Assembly (NCBI RefSeq): GCF_032268605.1
Contig: NZ_CP130318.1
Span: forward strand, 4,749,501-4,813,500
Source of the DNA: Paenibacillus aurantius
GTDB lineage: Bacteria; Bacillota; Bacilli; Paenibacillales; NBRC-103111
Reading direction: 5' to 3'
Length of the DNA: 64,000 nt
Positions 34,772 through 44,330 of the stretch are shown here, one piece after another. Position 1 is the stretch's first letter. Each line of letters begins with the position of its first letter. Under the pieces are notes generated by a model. The model was not told the origin of the DNA. It was given only the letters and a program-made list of their open reading frames with translations, and did no database searches. A program made the translations under genes and the position numbers.

Positions 34772-34800
34772 ATAGTAATGGCCCATTTTTTGGGTGTCAA
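34772..34800 (-). promoter_or_regulatory. Sigma-A promoter of the AraC-type membrane regulator
   Basis: On the minus strand perfect TTGACA (34795-34800), 17-base spacer, TACTAT (34772-34777). Confidence 0.75.
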
Positions 34801-34810
34801 TTGGTAACAA

Positions 34811-34837
34811 CAAAAAACCCGATCATTACGATCGGGT
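34811..34837 (-). terminator. Intrinsic terminator of the sulfatase/GH43/ABC operon
   Basis: On the minus strand AACCCGATC pairs with GATCGGGTT around a 5-base loop, followed by TTTT and more T-rich sequence. Confidence 0.85.
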
Positions 34838-34855
34838 TACTACAACTTAACCTTC

Positions 34856-36298
34856 TTACCAGGGAGCTATCCGCTCCGGGAGAGGGTCTACCGTTTCGGC
34901 CATGCGGTCGCACAGCAGATCCAGCAGCTCCGTTTTGGTCTCCCGGTAAGCCGGGTCCTTCCAGCGGTTGACCGTTTCCTGCGGATCGCGGATCAGGTCA
35001 TACAGCTCCCCTTCTCCGCGCCGGTGGTACTTCACGAGCTTATGGGTTTCGGTTCGGACCATGGTCGCGAACGCCCCGATACCGCCCTGCTTGAAATTGG
35101 CGTTATAGTATTCGCAATAAACGCTCTTGCGGTGCTCTTCCCCGTCCTGCCGGCCGGTCAATAGAGGCCATAAGGACCGCCCCTGCATCCCCGGGTAAAC
35201 CGGCAGGCCTGCCGCTTCCATTAAGGTAGGGGCCAGATCGACGAGCTCCGCCAAAGCGGGGACGCGGACGTTCTCCCGGACTAGACCGGGCATGGACACG
35301 ATAAGAGGAACCTTCACCGACGGCTCATAGAAGTGCGGCCCTTTCAGGTACATTCCGTGATCCCCCAGCAGCTCCCCGTGATCGGACATGAAAATCACCA
35401 GCGTATCCTCGGCTTGACCTGTCTGTTCCAGCGCCTCGAGGATGCGCCCGACCTGCTCGTCGATCAGCTCCACCATCGCCCGATACGCGGCCCGTATCGC
35501 CCGGTGGTCCTCCGCCTTCATCTCCGCATACGGATATTCCCTCGGATTGCCGTAGGCGCCTTTGTGATCGTACTGCTGAAAATAGCTCTTCTCCGCGAGC
35601 TCCCCTTCCCGGTAATTCGGCAGCGGCATGTCCTCCAGCCGGTTGACATACCGCTTCATAGCCTCCTTCGGCGGGTCGAACGGATGGTGAGGATCGAACA
35701 GATTGAGCGAGAACAGCCAAGGCCGGCCGCTGTCCTGCATCGTCTTGATAAATTCGATCGTCTTGTCCGCGCACCAGGCCGTCTGGTGGTCTTCGGCATC
35801 CATGCCGTAATGGACATAAGCGGACTCGTCGGAAGGAACGGTGCGGTACTTCCTTCCCTTTGCTTTCAGCCAGGCCTGGTATTCATTCATCGGCCACTGC
35901 GGAAAAGGGTCGTGCGACCAGTGAAACCGGACATACCCGTCGTCGATCCGGCGCTCGGTCACCGGCGCGGCGGAAGGATGGCACGCGGAGAGATGGAGCT
36001 TCCCCGCCAGCCCGCAGACATAGCCCGCGTCCGCCAGAAGGCGGGTCACCAGCTTCTCGTCTTCGGGAATGTTCTGGCCGTTCTGGCGGCATCGCGTCGT
36101 TCGCGGATAACGCCCGGTCAGGAACGATGCCCGGCTCGGGGTACAGACGGGCGACTGGCAGAAGGCGTTCTCCATCCGCACGCCCTTCTCCGCCAGCCCG
36201 TCGATATTAGGCGTGGAGATGTCTTTATTCCCATAGCAGCCGAGCGTATCGGTCCGCTGCTGATCCGTACATATCCAAAGAATGTTAGGTTGTTTCAT
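34856..36298 (-). CDS. Type I (formylglycine-dependent) sulfatase
   Basis: A 480-residue S1-family sulfatase. The N-terminal metal site (NILWICTDQQRTDTLGCYG) is followed by the C-x-P-S-R signature CTPSRASFLTGRYPR; C52 becomes formylglycine. GKLHL and the second metal/substrate segment MSDHGELLGDHGMYLKG complete the active site. No signal peptide, so it acts in the cytoplasm on imported sulfated sugars. AGGAGG precedes the ATG. It is the last gene of the operon and a close paralogue of the next sulfatase; substrates may differ in linkage. A maturation enzyme (anSME or FGE) must be encoded elsewhere. Confidence 0.94.
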   Translation of the reverse strand: MKQPNILWICTDQQRTDTLGCYGNKDISTPNIDGLAEKGVRMENAFCQSPVCTPSRASFLTGRYPRTTRCRQNGQNIPEDEKLVTRLLADAGYVCGLAGKLHLSACHPSAAPVTERRIDDGYVRFHWSHDPFPQWPMNEYQAWLKAKGRKYRTVPSDESAYVHYGMDAEDHQTAWCADKTIEFIKTMQDSGRPWLFSLNLFDPHHPFDPPKEAMKRYVNRLEDMPLPNYREGELAEKSYFQQYDHKGAYGNPREYPYAEMKAEDHRAIRAAYRAMVELIDEQVGRILEALEQTGQAEDTLVIFMSDHGELLGDHGMYLKGPHFYEPSVKVPLIVSMPGLVRENVRVPALAELVDLAPTLMEAAGLPVYPGMQGRSLWPLLTGRQDGEEHRKSVYCEYYNANFKQGGIGAFATMVRTETHKLVKYHRRGEGELYDLIRDPQETVNRWKDPAYRETKTELLDLLCDRMAETVDPLPERIAPW

Positions 36299-36413
36299 AA
36301 GTACCTCCTGGAAGAAGCAAGCCCCGCTCCCGACGGAGGCAGGGCTGGCTGTAAGTAAGAGCGGCGGGCTTTCCCACCGCCCGCCGAGCTGCCGAATTCT
36401 AGAGCCGAAGACG

Positions 36414-37850
36414 TCACCACGGGGCGATCCGCGGCGGCAGCGGGTCCATCGTCTCGGCCAGCCGGTGGCACAAACGCTCCAGCATGCCGAGCTTAAGGGC
36501 CACTCGGTCCGGGGAATGCCACAGGTTCACGAACTCGCACGGATCGTTCTCCAGGTCGTACAGCTCCCCTTCCCCGGCCCCATCGTACAGCACGATTTTG
36601 GCGGAGGAACTGCGGACCATCAGGCTGTACCCTCGTCCCGCAAAATCCTTGACGGTTTCATAGGCTTCGCAGTAAACATCCTCGCGGTGCTCCTCGGTCC
36701 GGCCGCTAAGCAGGTCGAGCATCGATTTTCCCTGCATGCCAGGGTAGACCGGAAGGCCGGCCGCCTCCAGCAGGGTCGGAGCCAGATCGATCAGCTCCAC
36801 CATCGTCTGTGCCCGTGTCGAAGCCGGGAAACGCCCGGGCCAGGAAACGATGAGCGGAACGCGGACGGAAGGTTCGTAGAAATGCGGTCCTTTCAGGTAG
36901 ACGCCGTGGTCTCCTAGCAGCTCCCCGTGATCGGACATGAAAATGACGATCGTGTCCTCCAGCTGCCCGGAGCGTTCGAGGGCGTCCAGCATGCGCCCGA
37001 CCTGGTCGTCGATTAACTCCACCATCGCCCAGTACGCCGCCGTCAAGAAGGCGTGGTCGGAAGGGGCCATGCGGGCAAACGGATACAGCTTGGGATTGCC
37101 GTAAGCCCCCTCATGGTCGAGGCGCTGGTAGCTCGTCTTCGAGGCCAGCTCCCCCTCCTCGTAACGGGGAGCTGGAAGCTGATCGAGCTTATCCAAGTAT
37201 TTCCGGAGATAAGCTTCCGGCGGGTCGAACGGGTGATGGGGAGCGAAGATATTGACCGAGAACAGCCAAGACTGGTCCTTCCCCTCATGGGCGTCGATGA
37301 ACTCGATCGCCTTCTCCGCGCACCATGCCGCCTGATGGTCCTCTGCATCCGGCCCGTACACCACGTATTCGCAGCCATCCACCGGCCGGGTCGAATAAGC
37401 CTTTCCTTTTGACCGCAGCCATTGGCTGTAGGCATTGGTCGGCCAGTCATCGGCGGGATGATGGGACCAGTGGAACTGGTCGTAGCCGTCCTCGATCCGC
37501 CGTTCGGTCCCGTGGCAGTGTTTCGGAAAGCAGGTCGACAAGTGAAGCTTGCCGGCCAGCCCGCACGTATACCCTCCGTCGTGAAGAAGCTTGGTGACCA
37601 GCACCTCCGTCTCCGGAATATTGGCCCCGTTCTTTCGCAGCCCCACCGTCCGCGGGTAGCGGCCGGTCAGGAAGCTTCCCCGGCTCGGTGCGCAAACGGT
37701 GGATTGGCAGTAAGCCTGCTCGAACAGCACGCCCTGCCGGGCGAGACGGTCGATATTCGGCGTGCGGACCGCCTCATTTCCATAGCAGCCCAAGGTATCA
37801 AAGCGCTGCTGATCGGTACAAATCCATAGTATGTTCGGTTTCCTGCTCAA
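36414..37850 (-). CDS. Second type I sulfatase, paralogue of the adjacent one
   Basis: A 478-residue cytoplasmic sulfatase with the same order of motifs: NILWICTDQQRFDTLGCYG, CAPSRGSFLTGRYPR (C53 to formylglycine), AGKLHLSTC, APHHPFDPP and MSDHGELLGDHGVYLKG. The start is TTG at 37850 with GGAGG seven bases upstream. Near-collinear similarity to 34856-36298 along the whole length, including the C-terminal PLPPRIAPW, shows a tandem duplication. It follows the GH43-type gene by 34 bases in the same operon. Confidence 0.93.
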   Translation of the reverse strand: MSRKPNILWICTDQQRFDTLGCYGNEAVRTPNIDRLARQGVLFEQAYCQSTVCAPSRGSFLTGRYPRTVGLRKNGANIPETEVLVTKLLHDGGYTCGLAGKLHLSTCFPKHCHGTERRIEDGYDQFHWSHHPADDWPTNAYSQWLRSKGKAYSTRPVDGCEYVVYGPDAEDHQAAWCAEKAIEFIDAHEGKDQSWLFSVNIFAPHHPFDPPEAYLRKYLDKLDQLPAPRYEEGELASKTSYQRLDHEGAYGNPKLYPFARMAPSDHAFLTAAYWAMVELIDDQVGRMLDALERSGQLEDTIVIFMSDHGELLGDHGVYLKGPHFYEPSVRVPLIVSWPGRFPASTRAQTMVELIDLAPTLLEAAGLPVYPGMQGKSMLDLLSGRTEEHREDVYCEAYETVKDFAGRGYSLMVRSSSAKIVLYDGAGEGELYDLENDPCEFVNLWHSPDRVALKLGMLERLCHRLAETMDPLPPRIAPW

Positions 37851-37884
37851 CCTTTTTCCTCCTTCTCTCCCACATGCACGAGCT

Positions 37885-40800
37885 TTACGGGTTATGCGGG
37901 ACGGTCACAATCGCTTCCGCCGTCGCGGAATGGCCGGCAGCATCGGTGACCGTGTAGGTGACGGTATAGATTCGTCCCGTACCCGTGCCTTGCCTTTCTG
38001 CGCGAAGCTGGAATTCCGTTGCCGGCGTATCCAGCTCTGCCCGGATATCTCCCTCCCCGCTGTCCGGCTCGCTGCTTGTGATCGAGGTCAGCTTAACCGA
38101 CTCGACTCCCGACAGGGAATCTCCGGCAGCCGGCACGGCACGGACGGTGACCAGCTTATGATTAGCCGGCCACAGCCGGGTGGTGTCCAGCTGAAGAGCA
38201 AGCGTCGGTGCCGTTAGATCCACCTGGAAGGCCAGAGTCTGCTCCGGCTCCACATTGCCGGCGAGGTCGGTGCTGCGGTAACGGAGCGTATACCGCCCTT
38301 CTCCGAACGCCGGAAGAGAGCCGGTCCATTCCTTCCATTCCCCGCCGTTCACCTGATACTCGGTCTTGGCCACACCGGAAAGGCCGTCCTCGGCCGATAA
38401 GGTAACGGTGACCTCCGACGTGTACCAGCCATTCTTGCCGTCAGGCTCCGAAGGGCTGGTTGCCCCTCTGGTAACAGGCGGCGTCCGGTCGATCGTCACT
38501 TCCGCTGTGCCGGTTATTCCCGAGCCGTCCAGCGCCCGGGCGGTCACCTTCACTTTCCCGTCTCGAAGCCCGGTCAGAAGGCCCGCGTCATCGATGACCG
38601 CCAGGCCCGTCTCTCCGCCATCAGGGTCATTCACGCTCCAGGCGACCCGCTTGTCGTCCGCCTCCTCCGGCAGAACCGCCGCCTGCATCTGCAGGGTTCT
38701 TCGCTCGCCGCTGATCACGGAGGCCCCATTCTCCCCTGTCACGGTTATGGCCTGCACGAGCTTCGGTACATTCCTTACCTCCATCGGCAAGAGAAAGTCT
38801 GCCGCATGGATGGCTGTTCCCAGCGCCGTCACGAGCCTTGCTTCTTCCAGGCCGATCGAGCCGGACTGGGTGTGGGCCACCTCCTTGGCCCGGAAGCGAA
38901 GCTTCAGCAGATCGGACAATCCCAGCAGGCCGGTGGGGCTCGATGCCTGAAGCCGCAGCTCTCCCGGAGCCATGCGGTAAACCGCAGCGCTCACCGTATC
39001 GCCGTGCAAATTCTGAAAGGAATCGTATTCCAGCCATGCCGGGTCATACCGCAGCGTCATCTCCGCCGACTGGATGCTTTGACTGGAGCCGGTTGTCGGG
39101 TTGCTTAGCTGAACCCCTACCTCAAGCGGCTGCCCTTCGTCCACCGTTCCGCTGCCCGTCAGCCGGACGGCGGGTCTCGTCTTCGTGAGATTAAGCGTCA
39201 GGATAGCATCGTCCCCCGCATCAAATTCGAACGTGAGGGCCGTTTGGGTATTCAGCTGAGCGTCCTGGTTTTTGGAGAGAACCATAATTTCCGAAATTCC
39301 CGCACTCCCTCCCGCTTCCTCAAGCTCGTCAGCGATCACTTTCACCCATTTCACTTTCTTCTCCGGGAAGGTGGCGATGGCCGCCGCTCCCGGCTCCGAA
39401 GGGAAGGTGAGCGGAAGAACCTGCCCGTCGTCGAACAACAGGTGGCCCAAACGAATCCGGCGGTTGGGAACGGCGCTGTCATACACGCTGACGCCGTAAA
39501 TTGGCTGGGCCTGCTGCCACTCCAGCTTCGCCCAGGCGCCCGGCCCTTCCCCGCTTGCCCATTCGTACTGCTCGAACCGCTGGTAAATGCCGATTTCCCC
39601 GTCCGTCAAGGCGTCCGGCCGGTACGGCGCCTGGGTCGAGCTGACCGTTACCGCCGCTTGCGGGGCAATGTTGGCAATCCCCCTTACTCCCGAGGGCATC
39701 GGCTGGTTCGTCAGCGTCGGTCCGTTGACATAGATCGTCCCGTCCTCCCGGAAGCCCATGCGGTCGATGTAGATCTGCCGGTTCCCTCCGGCCAGGATGG
39801 GATCGACATGCGTGTGGTACACCATGATCAGCTCTTGACCGTCCGGCGATTTGGCAAAATGGTGATGCCCCGGTCCCGAGATGATCCCCACCCATTCCTC
39901 GCGGCTCAGGATGGGGTTGTTCCCGTACTTCACGAATGGCCCCATGGGGTTCGTGGAGGTCGCATACCCGACGGAGTATTGCGGCCTTGCGTAGCTGTTG
40001 GCGGAGTACATGAGGTAGTAGAGCCCGTTGTGCTTGATCATCTCCGGGCCTTCGTTCCAGATCATGTTCTCCGGCAGAGACTGAAGCTCCCAGTCCTGCT
40101 CCGCCTTGATCAGGAAGATGGGATCGCTCTTCAGCGAGATCATGTCGTCGTTCAGCTCCGCCACATAGGTCCAGCTCTGCTTCAAGCCGTCGACTTCGTT
40201 GTGGGAGGCCGCCCTCGAGAAGTACAGGTACTTCCGGCCGTCGTCATCCTGGAAAAGATGGCCGTCGATATGCGGAAACTGCTGATGAATGGGATGCCCG
40301 ATATCCTTAAAAGGCCCTGTCGGGGAATCGCCTATGGCGACGCCGACGTACTTTTTATCTGCGGAATCTCCGATGCTGGCCGTGTAATACATGTAATACT
40401 TGCCGTCATGCTCCACCACCTCGGGCGCCCAATAGGCGGATTTCCCCCAGGTGCCCTCCGGCCAGACGCTTCCAGCGAGCTCCCAATGAAAGAGATCGGT
40501 GGAGGACCACACTTTGAAGCCGGACGTCGGATACAGATAGTATCGTCCGTCGGATGCTTTCAGAACGGAGGGATCGGCCGAGAAGCTCGAGGGATGGGCG
40601 TTGGAGTAGAAAAGGTCCTCGACATCGCCGCTCACGGCCTGCTCGATGGCCTGCAGGGCTTCCTTATGCAAAACGACCCGGCTGCCCTCGAACGTATAAT
40701 CCACTCCCTCCTGCAGCTTCTCGCTCCCATGCCGGATGGCGGTCACCCGGTTGCCGTTAGAATTAAATTCCACAGGAGTATCCTCCGGGGAATCCAGGTA

Positions 40801-41712
40801 GAAGCTCGCTTCCTTGGCGGCCAAGGTACTCGACTCGGACAAATCCTTGTAGATCTTGACGTTATCGAGGTACAAGCCCTCGGGTCCGTAGATTTTGTTG
40901 GCCAGCCCCACGTGGAGCAAGCCGTTCTCGGCAAAATCAACCCTCAGCTTCCCGGGCACATTGTACTCATAGCTTGCCGTCAGCACCTCGGTCTCTTTGT
41001 CGTACACCTGGGTCTTGAACAGGCCCGTTTCCGTATTCACGGTCAGCCTTACCCGGTACCAGCGGCTGCTTTCCACCTGCCCGATGCTCTGATCATTAGG
41101 AAGCCGGACATTACCGTTCGGCTGAATCCTCAGGGAGGGCTCCACCCCGCTGATGACCTGCTGGATATCGTCCCTGAGGGCGATGGGGCTGTTGGCCTCC
41201 AGATACAGCTTCACTTCCTGCTTCCCCGGGTTGTACACGTCCGCTTCGTAGACGATGCGTCCCTTCTGCGGCTCCTTGAAAACAAAGCCGACCAGACGGT
41301 TAACATCGTTATTGGAGCTGCGGACCCAGAGCACCTTATTGGGCCGGGAGGCGGTGACCGGGTCGTCCACCAGATCCACGTTCAGGGTATAGTTGCTGGC
41401 CCGGATGGCGGGCTTGAACGAGACGGCGTCATTCATCTTCAGCTGCACATAGGTGCTGGGCAGATTGCCGGCACTCCGCCTGTCGGTCAGAGCGATACTC
41501 GACGGGGTGACGCTGATCTGCTTGCTGTTGGAGGGATCGGCGGCATCCTGGCCGATCCTCTCCAAAGCCGTAAATTGGAGCTTGTCGAAGCTCTCCTGAA
41601 GCAGCACCTCCTCCTTCGGGGAGGCGTGCGCGGGACCGGCAGCCGGAAAGGGCCCCGCCAGGCAGGACAGGACGAGAGCTAAAGACAGTGACTTACCAAG
41701 CCATCGGTTCAT
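37885..41712 (-). CDS. Large secreted GH43-type glycosidase with accessory modules
   Basis: A 1275-residue exported enzyme. Signal peptide 1-30 (ends AHA). Residues about 36-290 look like a concanavalin-type beta-sandwich. A five-bladed GH43 domain spans about 372-665 with likely triad D380 (SFSADPSVL), D483 (HIDGHLF) and E554 (WNEGPEM). A discoidin-like module follows (about 682-812), then a cohesin-type module (about 846-980), a Big_2-like Ig domain (about 985-1075) and two more Ig-like modules ending at 1275. No SLH or LPXTG anchor. GH43 enzymes act on arabinose-, xylose- or galactose-containing glycans; with sulfatases beside it a sulfated polysaccharide is plausible. Confidence 0.9.
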   Translation of the reverse strand: MNRWLGKSLSLALVLSCLAGPFPAAGPAHASPKEEVLLQESFDKLQFTALERIGQDAADPSNSKQISVTPSSIALTDRRSAGNLPSTYVQLKMNDAVSFKPAIRASNYTLNVDLVDDPVTASRPNKVLWVRSSNNDVNRLVGFVFKEPQKGRIVYEADVYNPGKQEVKLYLEANSPIALRDDIQQVISGVEPSLRIQPNGNVRLPNDQSIGQVESSRWYRVRLTVNTETGLFKTQVYDKETEVLTASYEYNVPGKLRVDFAENGLLHVGLANKIYGPEGLYLDNVKIYKDLSESSTLAAKEASFYLDSPEDTPVEFNSNGNRVTAIRHGSEKLQEGVDYTFEGSRVVLHKEALQAIEQAVSGDVEDLFYSNAHPSSFSADPSVLKASDGRYYLYPTSGFKVWSSTDLFHWELAGSVWPEGTWGKSAYWAPEVVEHDGKYYMYYTASIGDSADKKYVGVAIGDSPTGPFKDIGHPIHQQFPHIDGHLFQDDDGRKYLYFSRAASHNEVDGLKQSWTYVAELNDDMISLKSDPIFLIKAEQDWELQSLPENMIWNEGPEMIKHNGLYYLMYSANSYARPQYSVGYATSTNPMGPFVKYGNNPILSREEWVGIISGPGHHHFAKSPDGQELIMVYHTHVDPILAGGNRQIYIDRMGFREDGTIYVNGPTLTNQPMPSGVRGIANIAPQAAVTVSSTQAPYRPDALTDGEIGIYQRFEQYEWASGEGPGAWAKLEWQQAQPIYGVSVYDSAVPNRRIRLGHLLFDDGQVLPLTFPSEPGAAAIATFPEKKVKWVKVIADELEEAGGSAGISEIMVLSKNQDAQLNTQTALTFEFDAGDDAILTLNLTKTRPAVRLTGSGTVDEGQPLEVGVQLSNPTTGSSQSIQSAEMTLRYDPAWLEYDSFQNLHGDTVSAAVYRMAPGELRLQASSPTGLLGLSDLLKLRFRAKEVAHTQSGSIGLEEARLVTALGTAIHAADFLLPMEVRNVPKLVQAITVTGENGASVISGERRTLQMQAAVLPEEADDKRVAWSVNDPDGGETGLAVIDDAGLLTGLRDGKVKVTARALDGSGITGTAEVTIDRTPPVTRGATSPSEPDGKNGWYTSEVTVTLSAEDGLSGVAKTEYQVNGGEWKEWTGSLPAFGEGRYTLRYRSTDLAGNVEPEQTLAFQVDLTAPTLALQLDTTRLWPANHKLVTVRAVPAAGDSLSGVESVKLTSITSSEPDSGEGDIRAELDTPATEFQLRAERQGTGTGRIYTVTYTVTDAAGHSATAEAIVTVPHNP

Positions 41713-41732
41713 TCCCTATCCCCCTATTCTTC

Positions 41733-43382
41733 TTACTTCTTCTTGTACTTGGCATCGTACGCTTCCTGGTTCAGCTGGATAAAGCGCTTGAGGTTCAGGT
41801 TGTCGAGCTGCTTCAAGTAGGCGTCCCACTCGGTGTTAAGGGCCCCGTTCTTAATGGTGAAGGTGGCAACGGACTGTTTGACATAGTCATAGATTGATTT
41901 CTGCAGGTCGGCCAGCTCGCTTGCCTGCGCTTCCGAGAAGAATAACGGCGGGATCACCGTGTCAAGCGGCTGCTTGTAAGGGTCGTATTTGGTTTTGGTT
42001 TCCTTGAAGAGAATGTCCGCCAGCTCGCCGGGCTTAACCACCAGGCCTCCGCGGAGCTTGGCCGTTTGGATGGACGGTCCCGTCTGGCCCCAGTGAACGT
42101 TCTGCGGGACCGGAGGAACGACGATTTTGGCCCAGATGCCTTTGTTGCCGTCGACACCTTTCTCGTCATCCTTAGCAAAACGCCACTCCACATCCTGGCG
42201 GCCGTTGACGTTGCGCAGGGTCGCCTCCTCGGTCAGCAGGTAATCCCCCAGCCGGAATGCCACCTCGGGATCCTTGGCCGCGCTCGTGACGACATACTGC
42301 CCCTGCCCCAGGTTATACGGCTTGTAAGGCGTAATCTGCAGACCGTTCGGCCCTTTCAGCGGAGGCACGGCGACATACTGGTTCCAACGCTTGCCGGCAA
42401 TGTTCGTAAAATCGGTCGGGACGCCGCCCGCCGCCGCTCCGAGAATCGGAACCTCCGGATTCTCCCCCATCTGCTTCATCTGGTTGACGTCCTGGGTGAA
42501 GGTTTCCGGGGCGATCAGCCCTTCGCTGTACAGCTTGTTCAGATACTTCAGGCCTTCCTTCCATTCCGGCTTGTTGAAGGCCACGTCGATCTTGCCGTCC
42601 TTCAGCATAAGATGATCGATGCCCGACTCTTTATCATTCAAGATAAAGGAGTTCATCAGGAAGTTATCGATGGACATATGCCAGCCCGTAATCGCCCCGG
42701 CGAGCGGGATTTCGTCAGGCTTGCCGTTGCCGTTCGGATCCTGGGTTTTGAAGGCCTTCAGCACCTGGTAGAACTCATCGGTCGTCGTCGGCATCTTCAG
42801 CCCCAGCTTATCGAGCCAAGGCTGGTAGATCCACATTCTTTGCGGAAGCAGGGAATGCGGATTGAGGTCGACCTGGGGAAGGCCGTAAATTTTCCCGTCC
42901 GGCGCAGTAATGTTCGCTTTGACGCCTTCCACGTTATCGAACATCCACTTGGCCCCGCTGCCGTATTGATCAATCATCCCGTTCAAGGGAAGAAAGACCC
43001 CCTGGCTGCCGTATACCATCTGCTTCGTCGGAGAAATCGCGAAACCCATGTAGACATCGGGATAGGTGCCGCTGGCGAGAGATAGATTGAGCTTCTCCGC
43101 CGCTTCCTTGGGCTGAACGATCTCCCATTCGATATGAACGTTCGTTTTCTCCTCGAGCCATTTGGTGAACTCGTTCGTCTTGTAATCCTCGACGCCGTTC
43201 TTGGCCGCCACCATGATGCGCAAGGTGGTCTTCTCCTTGGTGATCGGCAACTGGCCGGCTGCGCTGACTTCCGTACCTTTGGGTTTGGCCGCCGGCGTAT
43301 CCGCGGACTCCTTGGAGCATCCGTTAAGGACGGCCGCTGCCGCGAGGACAGCGGTCAGTTGGATCGTTAATGCCTTTCTCAT
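41733..43382 (-). CDS. Sugar ABC transporter substrate-binding lipoprotein (LplA/LipO type)
   Basis: A 549-residue family-1 solute-binding lipoprotein. The signal peptide ends at the lipobox LNGC (lipidated C22). The mature part has the two-lobed extracellular binding fold of large Paenibacillus oligosaccharide receptors (LRIMVAAKNGVEDYKTNEF, YPDVYMGFAISP, DPNGNGKPDEIPLAG with a calcium-loop-like segment). It feeds the two permeases directly upstream; no ATPase is encoded here, so a shared MsmX-type ATPase is expected. AGGAGGGG precedes the ATG. Confidence 0.94.
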   Translation of the reverse strand: MRKALTIQLTAVLAAAAVLNGCSKESADTPAAKPKGTEVSAAGQLPITKEKTTLRIMVAAKNGVEDYKTNEFTKWLEEKTNVHIEWEIVQPKEAAEKLNLSLASGTYPDVYMGFAISPTKQMVYGSQGVFLPLNGMIDQYGSGAKWMFDNVEGVKANITAPDGKIYGLPQVDLNPHSLLPQRMWIYQPWLDKLGLKMPTTTDEFYQVLKAFKTQDPNGNGKPDEIPLAGAITGWHMSIDNFLMNSFILNDKESGIDHLMLKDGKIDVAFNKPEWKEGLKYLNKLYSEGLIAPETFTQDVNQMKQMGENPEVPILGAAAGGVPTDFTNIAGKRWNQYVAVPPLKGPNGLQITPYKPYNLGQGQYVVTSAAKDPEVAFRLGDYLLTEEATLRNVNGRQDVEWRFAKDDEKGVDGNKGIWAKIVVPPVPQNVHWGQTGPSIQTAKLRGGLVVKPGELADILFKETKTKYDPYKQPLDTVIPPLFFSEAQASELADLQKSIYDYVKQSVATFTIKNGALNTEWDAYLKQLDNLNLKRFIQLNQEAYDAKYKKK

Positions 43383-43406
43383 CGTACCCCTCCTGAATGT
43401 TTAAGC

Positions 43407-44300
43407 TTAGCCTTTCAAGGAACCGATCATCATGCCTTTGACAAAGTACTTCTGAACAAAAGGATACACCACGAGCATCGGGGTAATGGCCACCACGATC
43501 AGGGAGTATTTCAGCAAGTCCCGGAGCCCCACCAGGGCGGCCGCCTGCTCGGCGTCGATCATCTCCCCGCTGATCTCATTCTGAATCAGGATTTTGCGCA
43601 GCACGAGCTGCAGCGGAAACAAGTCCTCGCTCTTCAAATACAGGAGCGCGTTGAAGAAAGAGTTCCAGTGGCCGACGGCGTAGAAGAGCGAGATGACCGC
43701 GATAATGGGACCGGAAACGGGCAGGACCACTTTCCGCACGAAGGTGAAATCGTCGCTTCCGTCCATCTGGGCCGCTTCCAGCAGCTCTTGGGGAATCGTC
43801 GTCTGGAAGTAGGTGCGGGTGATGATCATGTTCCAGATGCTGAGCGCCCCGGGCAGAATCATCGCCCATCGGGAATCGAGCAGCCCCAAGTCCCGGACCA
43901 CCAGATAAGTCGGGATAAGCCCCCCGCTGAACATCATGGTGAACACGAACAGAAACATAAGCGGATTCCGGCCGTAGAAGTCGGGCCGCGACAAAGGGTA
44001 AGCGGCCATCAGCGTGATGATGACATTGATAACCGTGCCGACGATCATATAGAACAAGGAGTTGGAGAAGCCCCGCCAGATCTCCTTATTCTTGAAAACG
44101 GCAGCATAACCTTCCAGCGTAGGATCGACCGGCAGCAGCCACACCCGCCCGGCAATCACCGCATCGCTGGAGCTGAACGACGAGCTTATGATGTTGACCA
44201 GAGGATAAAGGGAAGCGAGCAGAACCAGCGTCAGGAATGTATAGTTGACCGCGTCGAACACGCGGTCTCCCTTCGACCGGGAAAGCAGCGAAGTTTCCAC
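43407..44300 (-). CDS. ABC sugar permease, LplC/YtcP type
   Basis: A 297-residue inner-membrane permease with six predicted helices. The EAA loop that docks the ATPase is EAAQMDGSDDFTFVRKVVLP, and the C-terminus PFVQKYFVKGMMIGSLKG is characteristic of the LplC/CUT1 group. The start is GTG at 44300 with AAAGGAGG eight bases upstream. It pairs with the permease at 44331-45254. Confidence 0.95.
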   Translation of the reverse strand: METSLLSRSKGDRVFDAVNYTFLTLVLLASLYPLVNIISSSFSSSDAVIAGRVWLLPVDPTLEGYAAVFKNKEIWRGFSNSLFYMIVGTVINVIITLMAAYPLSRPDFYGRNPLMFLFVFTMMFSGGLIPTYLVVRDLGLLDSRWAMILPGALSIWNMIITRTYFQTTIPQELLEAAQMDGSDDFTFVRKVVLPVSGPIIAVISLFYAVGHWNSFFNALLYLKSEDLFPLQLVLRKILIQNEISGEMIDAEQAAALVGLRDLLKYSLIVVAITPMLVVYPFVQKYFVKGMMIGSLKG

Positions 44301-44330
44301 GGCGGATTCCTCCTTTCTTTCGTCGTTGGT

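Noticed and set aside
39244-41682. Frame of 812 codons on the plus strand inside the GH43-type gene
   Set aside because: Same mirror effect; low-complexity His/Arg/Gly/Leu-rich translation without motifs.
37885-41712. Cellulosome component because of the cohesin-like module
   Set aside because: No dockerin, scaffoldin repeats or other cellulosomal genes in the window; one cohesin-like domain is not enough.
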